This document shows, piece after piece, positions 31,564 through 42,796 of a stretch of 64,000 nt of DNA (positions are counted from its first letter, which is position 1; each line of letters opens with the position of its first letter). The position numbers were made by a program, and so were the translations under genes. The DNA comes from Neckera pumila (Eukaryota; Streptophyta; Bryopsida; Hypnales; Neckeraceae). The DNA lies in the NCBI GenBank assembly GCA_963969595.1, contig OZ018410.1:37677413-37741412 (forward strand), written 5' to 3'. Below the pieces are notes generated by a model. That model saw only the letters and a list, made by a program, of their open reading frames with translations, was not told the DNA's origin and searched no databases.

Positions 31564-32306
31564 AATAACTTATTTTAGTGGAATTTGAATTCCCTCATAT
31601 TGCTTCGTAAGCCATTCATGTTTGGTGATTTGAAATTAGAAGACAACTCTTTATGTACACTTGAGGTGGTAGGAGGTGGAACAATCCATGTGGGATACGT
31701 AATTAGAGTTTGTAATTTCTCAACTGCTCACACTTAGGTCGAAAGTAGGAATTGTGTTAAAATTGTAATTTCAGACCTCATTTAGGCATATTGTAATACC
31801 TTTTTTCAAAAAAATTTGAACTAAAAAAAGTTAGAGACTCAAGTTAAGTTTCATCTCCAAAAATCCGTTTGAGATTTAGATCTTCCACTCAAAAGTTATA
31901 GACATATTTCAGAGAGGATGTATGAAAATGTAAAAAAAAATCCTTTCCACCCCTTCTATGAAATTTGTCCATAACTTTTTAATGGAATATTAAAATATCA
32001 AACAGATTTTTGATGACAAAACTTAACTTGATTTTCTAACTTATCTTAGTTCAAAGTATTTTGAAAAAAGTTATTCTAGTATGCCTAAATGAGGTCTAAA
32101 ATTACAATTTTAACACAATTCCTGCTTTCGACCTAATTATGAGCGGTTGAGAAATTAAAAACTCTAAATTACATATCCCACATGGGTTGTTCTACCTCCT
32201 ACCACCCCAAGTGTACATGAAGAGTTGTCTTCTATTTCTAAATCACAAAACATGAATGGCTTACAAAGCAATATGCAGGAAATCAAATTCCACTAAAATT
32301 ATTGAC
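31564..32306. repeat. Long hairpin repeat, copy 2
   Basis: Arms 31564 to about 31930 and about 31945-32306 are imperfect complements (ATAACTTATTTTAGTGGAAT against ATTCCACTAAAATTATTGA at the outer ends). The arm sequence is related to copy 1 but clearly diverged from it, while the two arms still match one another. Confidence 0.83.
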
Positions 32307-32335
32307 CTATATGAATCAATTGTCATTTTGTTTAA

Positions 32336-32817
32336 CCCCTAAAGGACCATTGTCCCTTCAGGGAACAAATGTGTTTTAGGGTAGGTACCTACGGGCTGAA
32401 ATTTTCTTCTAATTTTTTGAAACTTTTTTTGGAGGTAGAAAAGCTGATTAACTTCATGGGAATATAATTTTTTTGAACTTTTTTTTTGGCTAGATTCTCA
32501 ACTCAATTCTCCAGTATAAACATTAAAAGCTCAAAACTCTGTAGTGCAAAAATTTAAAGTTAAAAATGTTCAAAGTCAAAAAATCTAGTCCCACAATGTG
32601 CTGAAAAACTATTTTTTTTCACTTTAAACGTAGATATCTTGCAATCTGTGCAGTCAAAAATTCTGAAATTTTTTCCACACATTCTCATACTAGTTAGGTG
32701 TAAGATCCTATGGTTAGAAGTGGAAAAAAAACATTTTTCAAATTATTTTACTTTTTGCTATAGAAATGGCAATTTTGAATGTTTTTTGGCAGAAAAAGGG
32801 CCTCGGTCCTTTAGGGG
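32336..32817. mobile_element. TTAA-flanked piggyBac-like short element P1
   Basis: Inverted ends CCCCTAAAGGACC / GGTCCTTTAGGGG, directly flanked by TTAA at 32332-32335 and 32818-32821. 482 bp. No transposase. A TTAA target duplication with ends starting CCC is the hallmark of piggyBac elements (family knowledge). Assignment rests on termini only. Confidence 0.82.
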
Positions 32818-33144
32818 TTAAAACTATTTTTTGTGTATTGTTAAAATAGGAGGTGTTCAATTCCCAATAACCTGACTGTGTAGTCTTGACCTTGGCATTG
32901 AGCAGAAGTTTGACATCATTGACACTTGGCCATTTAGCTAATTTGGGTGTGGAATATTCCACACCATTTCATCCGAATTAGCTAAATGGCCACGTGTCAG
33001 TAATGTGTTTTAATAGATTGGATGGTCACTCAGGTGCGGCCCTCCAGAGGTTCCAAAATTCTTCTAATGGCAATTACCACACATGATAGGATGATAAGTT
33101 GATTCTCAAAAATGTATACTTTATTAAACATCTTGTCATATTGT

Positions 33145-33699
33145 CTCGGGGGGTGCACTTAGTGTATCTAATCCAAACAACGTGCGAACAAAACTTTGTA
33201 CCACCTATATTATATCCTAAAATTTAAACAAAAAAATATGAATATATTCTCCTAATTTGAAAGTTTATGTTTTGAATTATTGATATTTTTATTTGCTAAT
33301 GATAATTAGTTACAAATTTTTGAAGTAAATAGATACACTGCAAAACTGAAAAATAACTTTCACACCCCTATATTATGTCCTCAAAAATTGTCTAAAAGAT
33401 GAACAAAAAAATCCTAAAAATAATTCTCTATTGAAAACTCATTTTGAGTTGAATATTGATGCAATAGTCATCTAAATGTGTTCTCTATAAATATTTGAGT
33501 TGAAAAATATGCCATTTTAGATTCATTTTCAACCTCTTCTAGAAATCATTCCATATTTCATTTGAGTTGGAAATTTTGGCAATAGAAACCTATAGTCATT
33601 ACCAAACAATGCTCAAAATTTTAGGTTGAAATTATAGTTTATTAGAAACCACTTGTTTGCACGTGGTTTGTAGTAGTAGAACCAAGTGCCCTCCCCGAG
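33145..33699. mobile_element. 8-bp-TSD inverted-repeat element (hAT-like MITE), copy 2
   Basis: Same element as 22978-23543, flanked by CATATTGT at 33137-33144 and 33700-33707. 555 bp. Differences from copy 1 are a short deletion of an ATAAATG-like segment and a few substitutions. Confidence 0.88.
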
Positions 33700-33719
33700 C
33701 ATATTGTGCTTGCAAATAA

Positions 33720-34692
33720 ATTTTTTTGAATATAAATCTGTTTACTTCATTGTCTAGCTAAATCTTGCTAATAAAATTCTTTTATACTTTAAAATCTTTG
33801 ATTTTAAATCTTCTTCAATTCTTTTTGACATAGCTTTGTTTGAAATAGCCTTAGCTTCCATAATTTTGAATCTTGATTTTTCTTCATTTAATTGTAAGAT
33901 TTAAATCATAAATCATATCTTCATGCAATTGTTTGAATTCTGCTTCTTGTGCTACCATACATTTAAAATTCTGTTCTTGTAATTGTTGAAAATTTTCATG
34001 CTCATATTGCAATTTATTACTTAAATTATAAATAATCTGATTTTTATTTTAAATTTCCTCCAATAAATTATCCCTTTCTTCTAATGAATGGCTCAAATCA
34101 TTAGCCTCTGTGCATAATTCATTTTAAGAGATCCAATACACAACTCATAATTCCTTTTAATTTGTTGTGCATAATAACTAATTGTAGCAAGATTCTCCTC
34201 AGCCTTATTGTGTTGTGCTGTAATTGAATCACAACTTTGGATAACTTCAGTTTTTAATTGATATTTTTTTATTCTTGCAATCATCATCAAGGTTGATATT
34301 TGCCATTTCTTCCAATTTACTACTTGGTTCATTTTGTTGAGTCACTTTCAAAATATCAGTTTTTAATTGTTCATTTTAATTTCATGTGAAGAACATACCT
34401 TCTATAATTCTTTTTCTCTTTGACATTTCAATTCAAACTCCTTTATTCCAATATTTTTTAAATTTGTTTCTTCTAGCATTCTATTTTCACAGATTTGAAA
34501 ATTGTCATGTTCTTCTTGCAATTCCAATTTCAAATCATTGATGATTTGATCTCATACTGAAATCTGATCATGGCATTCTTCAATAGCATCTATAAATAGC
34601 AAACAATTTTGATGCAAATAACTTTCTCTTGGTATTCTTGGCCAAAAGTTCTCAAGGTTTGGATCAAATATTCTTATATAAGTTTTATTCAT
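33720..34692 (-). pseudogene. Gag-like coiled-coil remnant of LTR element Y
   Basis: Minus-strand reading from about 34692 starts MNKTYIRIFDPNLENFWPRI and continues with E/K/Q-rich, heptad-like sequence (LKLELQEEHDNFQICENRML, AEENLATISYYAQQIKRNYE) across several stops. It begins about 170 bp inside the LTR at 34864, where gag is expected. I do not recognise the family. Confidence 0.45.
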
Positions 34693-34863
34693 CTTACAAA
34701 TATTTGAATTGTTTATTTTTTTAATATTTTTTTAATGTTAATAATAACAACCCAATAGTTTACTTTCCATTTTAATCATTCTTTTTAAATGTAACAATAC
34801 ATAAATTATAAACATAATAAATCCTAATACCTAGTCAGTTGCCTCTTTGGCAGCAACGCCAAA

Positions 34864-35566
34864 TGTTGAATGTAGTTTTTTCCTAATTGGAAATATCCAA
34901 AGAGGTCGGCTGGGAGGCCATTTGCAAGGTTGTATAATTAAATTGTCACTTATTATTTAATAATAACTTAATTGATTAATTTCCATATATATCAAATTCA
35001 ATAAAATCCAATAGTTTCGACAACGACATCCCGTTTTTAACTCTACAATTGTTTTTATTTTCTAATTTTTTTTATTGCCATGTTGGTTACGTTACGACCA
35101 TGGCATTGCACCATGTCCGCTTTTCTCCAATTGACGTTAGATTTTGCAATCAAGTACAAACTCACACAATCACTTGTCAAATCCATATAGTCCAATCACA
35201 CATAGCATTTATAGATAATATTTTTATTTCTCCAAATAATCATGATCACATCACATCACAAAGTTCCAAATCACCAAAGCAAACCTAAAATACTTCCTTT
35301 CCACGAGGAAGGAGCTCAAGCCTCACTTGCTTGAAAACTAATTCCAATAGGTCTTGATCTTGTCCTCATACTCTTCACAATCGATTACAATGGTTCACTT
35401 GATCTTTCATCTACCAATTGGATTTATATCCTTACTAAACTCATCAATTGGAAACTAGCTAACTAATAGAGCATGTTCACATTATAATTCTTATCTCCTT
35501 GATAATTCTTTTATTTAGCCTACATTCTACCAATTGGACTAGTTTCAACTTGCTAGACATACTACA
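34864..35566 (-). repeat. LTR of element X/Y, right copy
   Basis: 703 bp. Matches 28497-29041 except for an extra block of about 170 bp (35227-35405) with no counterpart in the left copy. Starts TGTTGAATGTAGTTTTTT and ends ATACTACA. Bases outside the LTR pair do not form a target duplication. Confidence 0.8.
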
Positions 35567-36740
35567 GGAATACATACCTTATCAACAAGAAACACATATG
35601 ATCAATTCAACTAAGTTCAATACAAATTCAAACAAAATATTTAAAGTAGAGTTGATTAAGTGATTATTATTTCTTTTGTAAACTTGCAAGAAAATTCTAT
35701 ATCACATTTTGAGATAACTACATCTAAAAATGTCCAAATAAGTATCTTAGCATGGTTCCAACTATCACATTTTTATTGGATCTTGTTGGCAACTGATAGA
35801 GTGTTATCGATTTTCAAAGTTGAATTTTTAAGGTTGCATTTTTTAGGTATTGTATAGGTAATCTATAAATTTTTCAAAGTGCTTACTATAAGTGTATTGA
35901 AAATTGATCTTAGGCTCTCCTAGTTAGAAGGCTTAAGTTGTAAACAAGAATATAGATGAGACACTCCTATAGAAGTGAATTTAGGTATATTTACCTTTTG
36001 ATGTTGAATTTGGAGTAAATACGTGGCAGAAATTCAATAAATATGTAGAAATTATAATAAATTTCAAAATTTAACTTTCAACTGATAAATTTCAAATCTT
36101 GACTAAACCTAGTCATAAAGTTTGATAGGATTAAAAATTCTTATAAGCTTGAACATATATAACTAGAGTGGTGATCAATTAGCTCAATACATCACATGAG
36201 CTATTGTAAACAATAGATAAACAATATTTATTAGATAGCCCGTTCTATACGTTGAACAACATAATGACGAGTTAGTTATCAGGTACAATCCTTTCTTATA
36301 CTTAAAACCAAATCATGACCGCCAAGGCTGGCTTGAGTATCACAACTCTCTCATAAGGTGAAAGAAGGATAGAAATATGATTTACCGTACACATGGCAAT
36401 GAAAGTAAGAAGACAAGGTTTGGTAAGCAATATAGATTAGATTATGTAAAAGTAAAGTCTTAGTATAAGAAATAATAAGCTGAGGTGCAAGAGTGTTAGG
36501 GGATATTACAAATTTCTCATAAAAAAACTATACTTTTGTATTACCGGATATAACCGCAATGTGTTGATGGTTGGATCTTGATCAGTTATGCTTTTTCAAA
36601 ATTCTCACAAAAAAAAGGTTTATAGGGTAGAAACACCCAAAAGCATCCCTTTTTCCATTCATGCATACCAAATTTCCTTGAATGGTCTTTACACTTCTAT
36701 TAAAGTATCCCTTAAAAACTTCATAAAATTGTCCCCTTAC
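35567..36740. other. Gene-free AT-rich stretch
   Basis: No supported ORF, LTR or inverted termini seen. One 65-residue frame (35660-35857) has no recognisable motif. Confidence 0.5.
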
Positions 36741-36744
36741 TTAA

Positions 36745-37685
36745 TTCCTAAAGGCCCATTGTCCCTTTGAGGGAAAAATGGGATTTTGGGCAAGTACCTA
36801 CGGGCTCAATAGTTTTCTTGATTCTTTCAATTCTTTTGAAGATAGAAAAGTTGATAAGCTGATTAGCTTAATGGAAATGTAATTTTTTTTCAATCGGTGC
36901 CGGGAAACAAAAGTTATGTCCAAACAAGCTCAGAACTAGAGAGAGGAGCAAGCAAAAAAAATTCCAAAAATTTGAACTTTAAATATATATATATTTACCT
37001 CATAGATTTTATTTTTTTCTACTTGGGAAAGCTTTGATTCATTCCATCTGGATTTGTTATGAGAAAATTATGGACAATCTTGTTTTCTGGGCAATTAAAG
37101 CATGTTGGGCAATTAAAGTATTTTTTTGAAAATATAACTTGTAATATTCATTTTTGAATGCAATTTTTACAATTTAAAACAAAAAAGCTCCACATAATTT
37201 AGTTTTCTTGCTACAACAATCTTGCCATTGGAATTAGTGCATTTGAATTCCATCGTAGAGATATTCAAAATTTAGATTTTCTATCTATTCCATACCCACT
37301 TCTACTTAACAATTTTTTAAAGTATGAAAATTAAGTTTTTTTGAACTTATTTTTTCCCCTAGATTCTCAACTCAATTCTCCACCATAAAGATTTAATGCT
37401 CAAAACTCTGTAGTGCAAAAAATTAAAGTTAAAAAAGTTAAAAATCAAATAATCTAGTCTTGCAATGTGTTGGAAAATTGATTTTTTCACTTTAAACGCA
37501 GATACCTTGCAATCTGTACGGTCAAAAATTTTGAATTTTTTTCCACACATTTTTATACTAGTTAGGCGTAAGATCCTACAATTAGATGTGAAAAAAAAAA
37601 CAATTAAAATTTTTTTTACTCTTTGCTATAGAAATGGTAGTTTTGAGTGCTTTTGGGCAGAAAAAAGGTACTGGACCTTTAGCGG
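36745..37685. mobile_element. TTAA-flanked piggyBac-like element P2
   Basis: Ends TTCCTAAAGGCCC and GGACCTTTAGCGG next to TTAA at 36741-36744 and 37686-37689. 941 bp. Its terminal regions align with P1, for example CATTGTCCCTTTGAGGGA and GTACCTACGGGCTC at the left and GAAATGGTAGTTTTGA at the right. P1 looks like an internally deleted relative. No transposase. Confidence 0.8.
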
Positions 37686-37960
37686 TTAACTTCTATTATT
37701 TGAATGCTCATTTTGTTGGAGTTTGGTTTCAGGTCCACCAACATGACGGATTTAGTGGTCTAGGGAGCCACAACTTTGAAATTTCATAGAAATTACATGC
37801 CAAAAATCTAGTTATTTTTTAAAATTCATGATTTTCAATTCCCAATACTATAAAAATATTATTGTTAGAAAAAGGTGCCTCCAACTATGCTGATTTGCTT
37901 ATACAAATTAGGATATTTCTACCTTACAAGATTCATACTTCATGGAAAAAGATAACATTC

Positions 37961-38234
37961 ATTAGAGGAGTTTCGGGCCTTCTAAGAGACTGTGAGTTTC
38001 CGGACTGTGGGAACTCTACAGGAATGTTGGGACGCTGCCAAATGGCCAGGTTGATGTGGCTAAGCGATTGCCACGTTGTGTTTCTTTTGGTTAAAATGAT
38101 AATTTTGTAAATTTAATTTAATAATTTTTGAAAGAAAAAAAAATCTGACATGCCCATACCATCTTTTTTAGAATCTAGGCAGAGTGGGGAACGGGCCTGA
38201 AACAATCTTCCAAGGCCCCCGAACCCCCTCTAAT
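37961..38234. mobile_element. ATTAG-type MITE, small variant
   Basis: ATTAGAGGAGTTTCGGG at the left and CCCCGAACCCCCTCTAAT at the right. 274 bp. The interior differs from the other ATTAG copies. No target duplication is visible. Confidence 0.65.
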
Positions 38235-38327
38235 GTCTCTCTCCGTTCAGTGAGAGGCTCAAATAGGATCCATTGAGGTTCCATATGTAAACAATACCTA
38301 GACTCCCCTCCCCTCCAGTTTAGTGGA

Positions 38328-38625
38328 GAATTCTTGTCTCTGAAAATTAGCATCAAAATTCCAAATTACTGTTGACCACGGCAAGCATCACTCCCCTTCC
38401 TCAACACTAGCACTGCACCTGCAAAGTACAAATCATCAATCAAGGTAGCCAAAGATCTAAAACCTTTCACTTTGTCCTCGAAGACACTACAACTAAAAAA
38501 GGGCTCATGGATGGCTTTGCATATTACTGTAGCAATGAAGAATGCACCTAAGGTAGTCTGCTCTAAAAGTGAGCGGACTCTAAAAGCAATCATGACACAG
38601 AGTTACATTTTACTCTCTTCAATGT
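38328..38625 (+). repeat. Third, partial relic of the germin upstream flank
   Basis: TTCTTGTCTCTGAAAATTAGCATCAAAAT and later CACTAGCACTGCACCTGCA and GGATGGCTTTGCA...GCAATGAAGAATGCA match the upstream flank of germin copy 2 at 43820-44190. No germin exon follows. A 75-residue minus-strand frame (38366-38593) crosses it but has no known motif. Confidence 0.6.
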
Positions 38626-39348
38626 AGTAGCAGCTTGTACATTTCAGGAGGTGGTCGGTTTTAATGACCACTATGTTTCAACTTCAAAAATTTGTGACTA
38701 ATTCTACAAAGGTCCAAAAACTATGCAATAACTTGGGTTAGATGTCAATTCCATTTTTCTTCCAACAAAAATTTATTGAAAATTGTTCCAAGCAATTTAG
38801 CTTCCCCAAAAGTCAATTAACTCTTAAATGGTTGATTTAAGAGCATACTACTTTATGGGTCCAAAAAACAAATCATTTTTGCCAAAATATCTTGGTGATA
38901 AGTCTTGTCCTTTGAAGGTTGAGTTAAGTTTGTAGATATGTGGTTCCCCTATAACCAAAGGTAGTCACCAAAATTCTCCAATTATTGGACCAATAAGAGC
39001 ATTCTATTTTTCTATAGTTAATAGTGAAATCATGCATTGGACCACTCTGGTCTGGAGCATCCTTACAAGGTTAATGTGCATGAATAAATGTACATAGATA
39101 GAGTCAAAATTACCATAGAAGAAATAAGGGCAAAGTTTGCAAAAAGTAATTTTTTAGAAGAAAGCTAGAAAATAAATCAAATGAATAAGAAAAATTCTCA
39201 AATTTAACAAAAATGAAATGAACAAGTTGTTGTAAAAATAGAAAATGTTAAAAGTTAGTTGGAAAGTCCAAAAAAAGACCAATGACTATCTACCATTAAG
39301 AAATTACTTCCTTGACATTTGGTGAGAATGAAAGGTGGAGAAGTTGAT
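38626..39348. other. Gene-free stretch
   Basis: No supported gene or termini. A block at 38650-38870 (FCAACTTCAAAAATT-type sequence, CAATTTAGCTTCCCCAAAAG) recurs at 49085-49250, so an unclassified dispersed repeat is present. Confidence 0.5.
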
Positions 39349-39352
39349 TTAA

Positions 39353-41212
39353 ATCCCTAAAGGACCAAGATGATTTTTCTATCAAAAACCACTCAAAATT
39401 GTCATTTCTATTGTAAGGAAAAAAGAACTTTAAAAATTGGTTTTCTTTTGCATATCCAACCATAAGATCTTATACTTGACTAGTATATGAATATGTGGAA
39501 GAAATTTCAGAAACTTTGACCATGTAGATTGTAAGATATATGCATTTAAAGTGAAGAAAACAAATATTTTTGCACCTTGCTTGACTAGATTTTTTGGCTT
39601 TGAATCTTTTTAGTTCAAATTTTTTGCACTATTGATTTTGATTTTCTACTTATTTATATAAAGTAGTTGAGTTGAAAATGTCCAAAAAAAATTAGGAAAA
39701 AAAGCACTTAATTTTCACTCATTAAAAAATTGTTAAGTAGAGGTGGGGATAACCCCTAAAGGTTTTTGACTATGTTTTCACCAAAACCGCTCCAAAATTG
39801 CCACTTCTTATACAAGTACCAAACTTTAAAAAAAAAACATTTTTGAACACATGTAATCGTAGGATCTTGTAGTAAACTGGTTTAAGAAGATGTGGAAAAA
39901 ATTTCAGAATTTTCCACCATGCAGATTGCAAGATAATAGCGTTTGAATTGACAAAAATCCTTTTTTAATCACTGCAAAAATCCGGGCAGCTGCCCTTCAC
40001 AAGGTCACATTTGTATGAAAAGATGTCCAAAATGGTGGTTACTCTTTGAATTCATTCTTCAAGGCAAGTTGGCTACGTGCTTGAAAATTTTCAGATCATT
40101 TGGAATTGTACAACATATAGGAAAAAAATAGTAAGTAGGAAGAGGTAGAGAATGACTCAAAATACTAAATTGTCAAGAATTTAATTATGGAACTGAAAAT
40201 GCCAATCCCAACGGTTGTAATGTTATAATAAACAATATACACCCAATATTTTTTGTTTTATTCAAAAATATTGAAAATTGAGTTAGATAAAGGACTTCAA
40301 AGTTTATTTTAGAATAGAGATTCCATAACTACTCTCAAACTAAAACTCCTCATAACTTTTGACTCGTTAATCCAAATGGAATAATTCAAAGCTTTCCAAG
40401 TATCTGTAAATCTATAAACCAATTTCAAATTTTAATTTTTCAAAAAAGTGTTGTTTAAAGAATTTTTTTGAGCTTCCTGGGCTATCCGCCAAACACGGAA
40501 AATTACATATTATGCAATAACTTTTTATCCATAAAGTCAAAAGTTATGAAAATTTTTGGACCTTGAAGCTACTCCTCAGGCACATCTTGTGTGAAAATTT
40601 CAAAGAAAAAAATTAAACTTTCCATTTGTAGTGAGCTGCCTGAAATTGCTATGTTGCCAAAAAATGGTGTTTGGTCCTTTAGAGGTTAAGATTGAAGAAA
40701 AAACTAAATTGTTAATAGCTTTTAGATGGAATTTAATCACAATGATCCCAACATTGAGATTTTTCTAGAAAGAAAATCTAACCTTGTCTCACAATTGTTT
40801 TGACAAATTCTAAAAATTGCATTCAAAAATGAATTCTACAAAATATTTTTTCAAGAAGATGCTTATATTGCCCAAAAAACTAAGATTGTCCATAATTTTC
40901 TCATTATTAGTCCAAAATGAATGAAACAAAGCTTTACATGTAGACAAAAATATAATCTTTGAGAAAAAAATTTGAAAAAAAATTATTTTGACTTTTTGTG
41001 ATTTTTTTGTGCTGCCCACTGAACTTCACTTATGCTTATTGTGTCATAACTTTTGCTTTCGAGCATCAATTAAAAGAAAATTACATATTCACAAAGCTCT
41101 TGCAAAAATATACAACCTCAAAAAACCCCAAAAAATATCACTAAAATTTAAGACAGTAGGAACCTGCCTGGATTCAAATTGTCCCCTGTGGGGACAAATG
41201 GTCCTTTAGGGG
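39353..41212. mobile_element. TTAA-flanked piggyBac-like element P3 (host of P4)
   Basis: Left end TCCCTAAAGGACCA after TTAA (39349-39352); right end TGGTCCTTTAGGGG before TTAA (41213-41216). In reverse orientation its ends match those of P1. Interrupted by P4 at 39753-40685. Confidence 0.75.
39753..40685. mobile_element. TTAA-type piggyBac-like element P4, nested in P3
   Basis: Left end CCCCTAAAGG after ATAA (a one-base change from TTAA); right end GGTCCTTTAGAGG before TTAA at 40686-40689. About 933 bp. Terminal sequence (GACTATGTTTTCACCAAAAC, TTGCCAAAAAATGGTGTTT) defines a sub-family with P5 and P6. Confidence 0.72.
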
Positions 41213-41216
41213 TTAA

Positions 41217-41600
41217 AATGAAATTCATTGTCCATCAAGAAGCCACAAAGGGTATGGGATAATTTGAAGATGAGAGCTTGACCTTCATTATCAAACTATA
41301 AGAATTGTGTTTGAAATAGAATTTTAAATTCTCAACTTGGCATAGTAGAATAATTTTTTCAAAAAACTCTGAACTTCAAAAAGTTGGAAAAATCAAGCCA
41401 AGTTTCATCTTCCAAAATCTGTTTAAGATTTTCAATCCTCCAATCAAAAGTTATGGACCAACTTCAAAGAAGATGTTTGAGATTCCCAAAAACATGTTCC
41501 TCCAACCCCTTTGAACTTTGTTCAAAACTTTTGATTAGAGGCTTGAAATCTCAAACAGATTTTTGATGATTTGATTTTTTACATTTATTTAGTTCAAATT
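41217..41600. repeat. Hairpin-family repeat, degraded copy 3
   Basis: Imperfect inverted halves around 41490-41510 (TCCAATCAAAAGTTATGGAC against CAAAACTTTTGATTAGAGGC), from the same family as the hairpins at 30520 and 31564. The ends are not clear. Confidence 0.6.
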
Positions 41601-42102
41601 TCATGTAAAACCAACATACAATGCAAAAGTTATGAACAAAAAACCACTTGTACTAAGCCAAGGTACAAAAGTCTCAACAACAAGTGTCTCTTGCAATCAC
41701 TCAGGTCTAACTAAGAAGAAAGAGTTCGTGTGGGGGTTCATATCGTTAAAACGAAACCACATTATGAAAAATAACATGCTTCTTTCCATCAATGAATAAA
41801 AGAATCTCATTTATACCCAGGAAGTGTCCACGGATGCTTTTTATCATAACAAATCTTATGTGAACATATGTCCTTTAGGGGTTAAAACATAAACTCAATA
41901 TGCTGATTTTCATTAAAATGGCGCCATTCCGGAACTTTAGTACTTTTACAATTCAAAACAACCGTTTTGAATTCTATACTTGTCCTAGATGGTTCAAAAT
42001 GGCCGTTTCGAAATCTATACCCATCATAGATGGTCAAAATGGCATGCGGAATACTGCCATTTTAACAAAATTCTCCATCAATGAATTTAACCCCTAAAGG
42101 AC

Positions 42103-42796
42103 ATTAGAAAAAATTTCAGGCCTTTGGAGGGCTACTCTACAACCCTCCGAGGTACCCTAAATTTTACTTTTTTTTTGCTCAAAAATTCCTTTTTCCCCTA
42201 TTTCCAAGCAGCAGTTTCTGCTGTAACAGTGGCGCAAGAACCGAAATTTGCAAAGAAAAAATTAATAATTTGTTTTTTAATCTTAAAATAAATTTAAAAA
42301 AATTTAAAGAATTTAAAAAAATTTAAATTTTTTTAAAAAATTTTAAATTTTTAAACTTTTGTGAAATCGGACTCATGGTTGTCATATCAGTTGGAATATC
42401 ACTGTTCACGGACAGAATCGGACCGATTAGGGCTGACCGACTGCGAACTTCAGAGCCTTATAACTTTTGCAAACTTCAAATCAAAAAAATGAGATGTTTT
42501 TCGGCATCTATAGAAACTATAGATGCCAAAAAACATCTCATTTTTCCGATTTGAAGAATTTTTGCAAAAGTTATAAGGCTCTGAAGTTCGCAGTCGGTCA
42601 GCCCTAATCGGTCCGATTCTGTCCGTGAATAGTGATATTCCAACTGAAATGACAACCATGATCAGATTATTCCGACGAGCAGTTAGCCACTTTGACTGTT
42701 CACCACAGCAATCAGCTGGAGTGACAGACCAAGCTTTTTAATAGCTTGGTTTGTTAATTTGGAGCAGCCCTCCGGAGGGCTGATATTTCTTCTAAT
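42103..42796. mobile_element. ATTAG-type MITE, copy 4, 3-bp target duplication GAC
   Basis: Ends ATTAGAAAAAATTTCAGGCC and GGGCTGATATTTCTTCTAAT, flanked by GAC at 42100-42102 and 42797-42799. 694 bp. The interior holds the family blocks CCTCCGAGGTACC and AGCAGTTTCTGCTG, plus a long hairpin (42374-42660) absent from the copy at 7354. Confidence 0.85.
42374..42660. repeat. Near-perfect hairpin, 140-bp arms
   Basis: Left arm begins CATGGTTGTCAT and the right arm ends ATGACAACCATG. Over about 140 bp the arms differ by about five bases and one 4-base gap, around a loop of about 10 bases centred at 42517. Transcribed, this is a miRNA- or siRNA-precursor-like foldback. Confidence 0.9.

Noticed and set aside
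27640..35566. Integrated pararetrovirus (caulimovirid) as an explanation for the gag-like and coiled-coil remnants
   Set aside because: The flanking 545-703-bp direct repeats with TGTTGAA/ACTACA ends and adjacent priming signals fit LTR elements; no movement-protein or viral RT motif was found.
38366..38593. 75-residue minus-strand ORF with protein-like composition
   Set aside because: I could not match it to a family, and the paralogous upstream flanks do not preserve the frame. Left as part of the flank relic.
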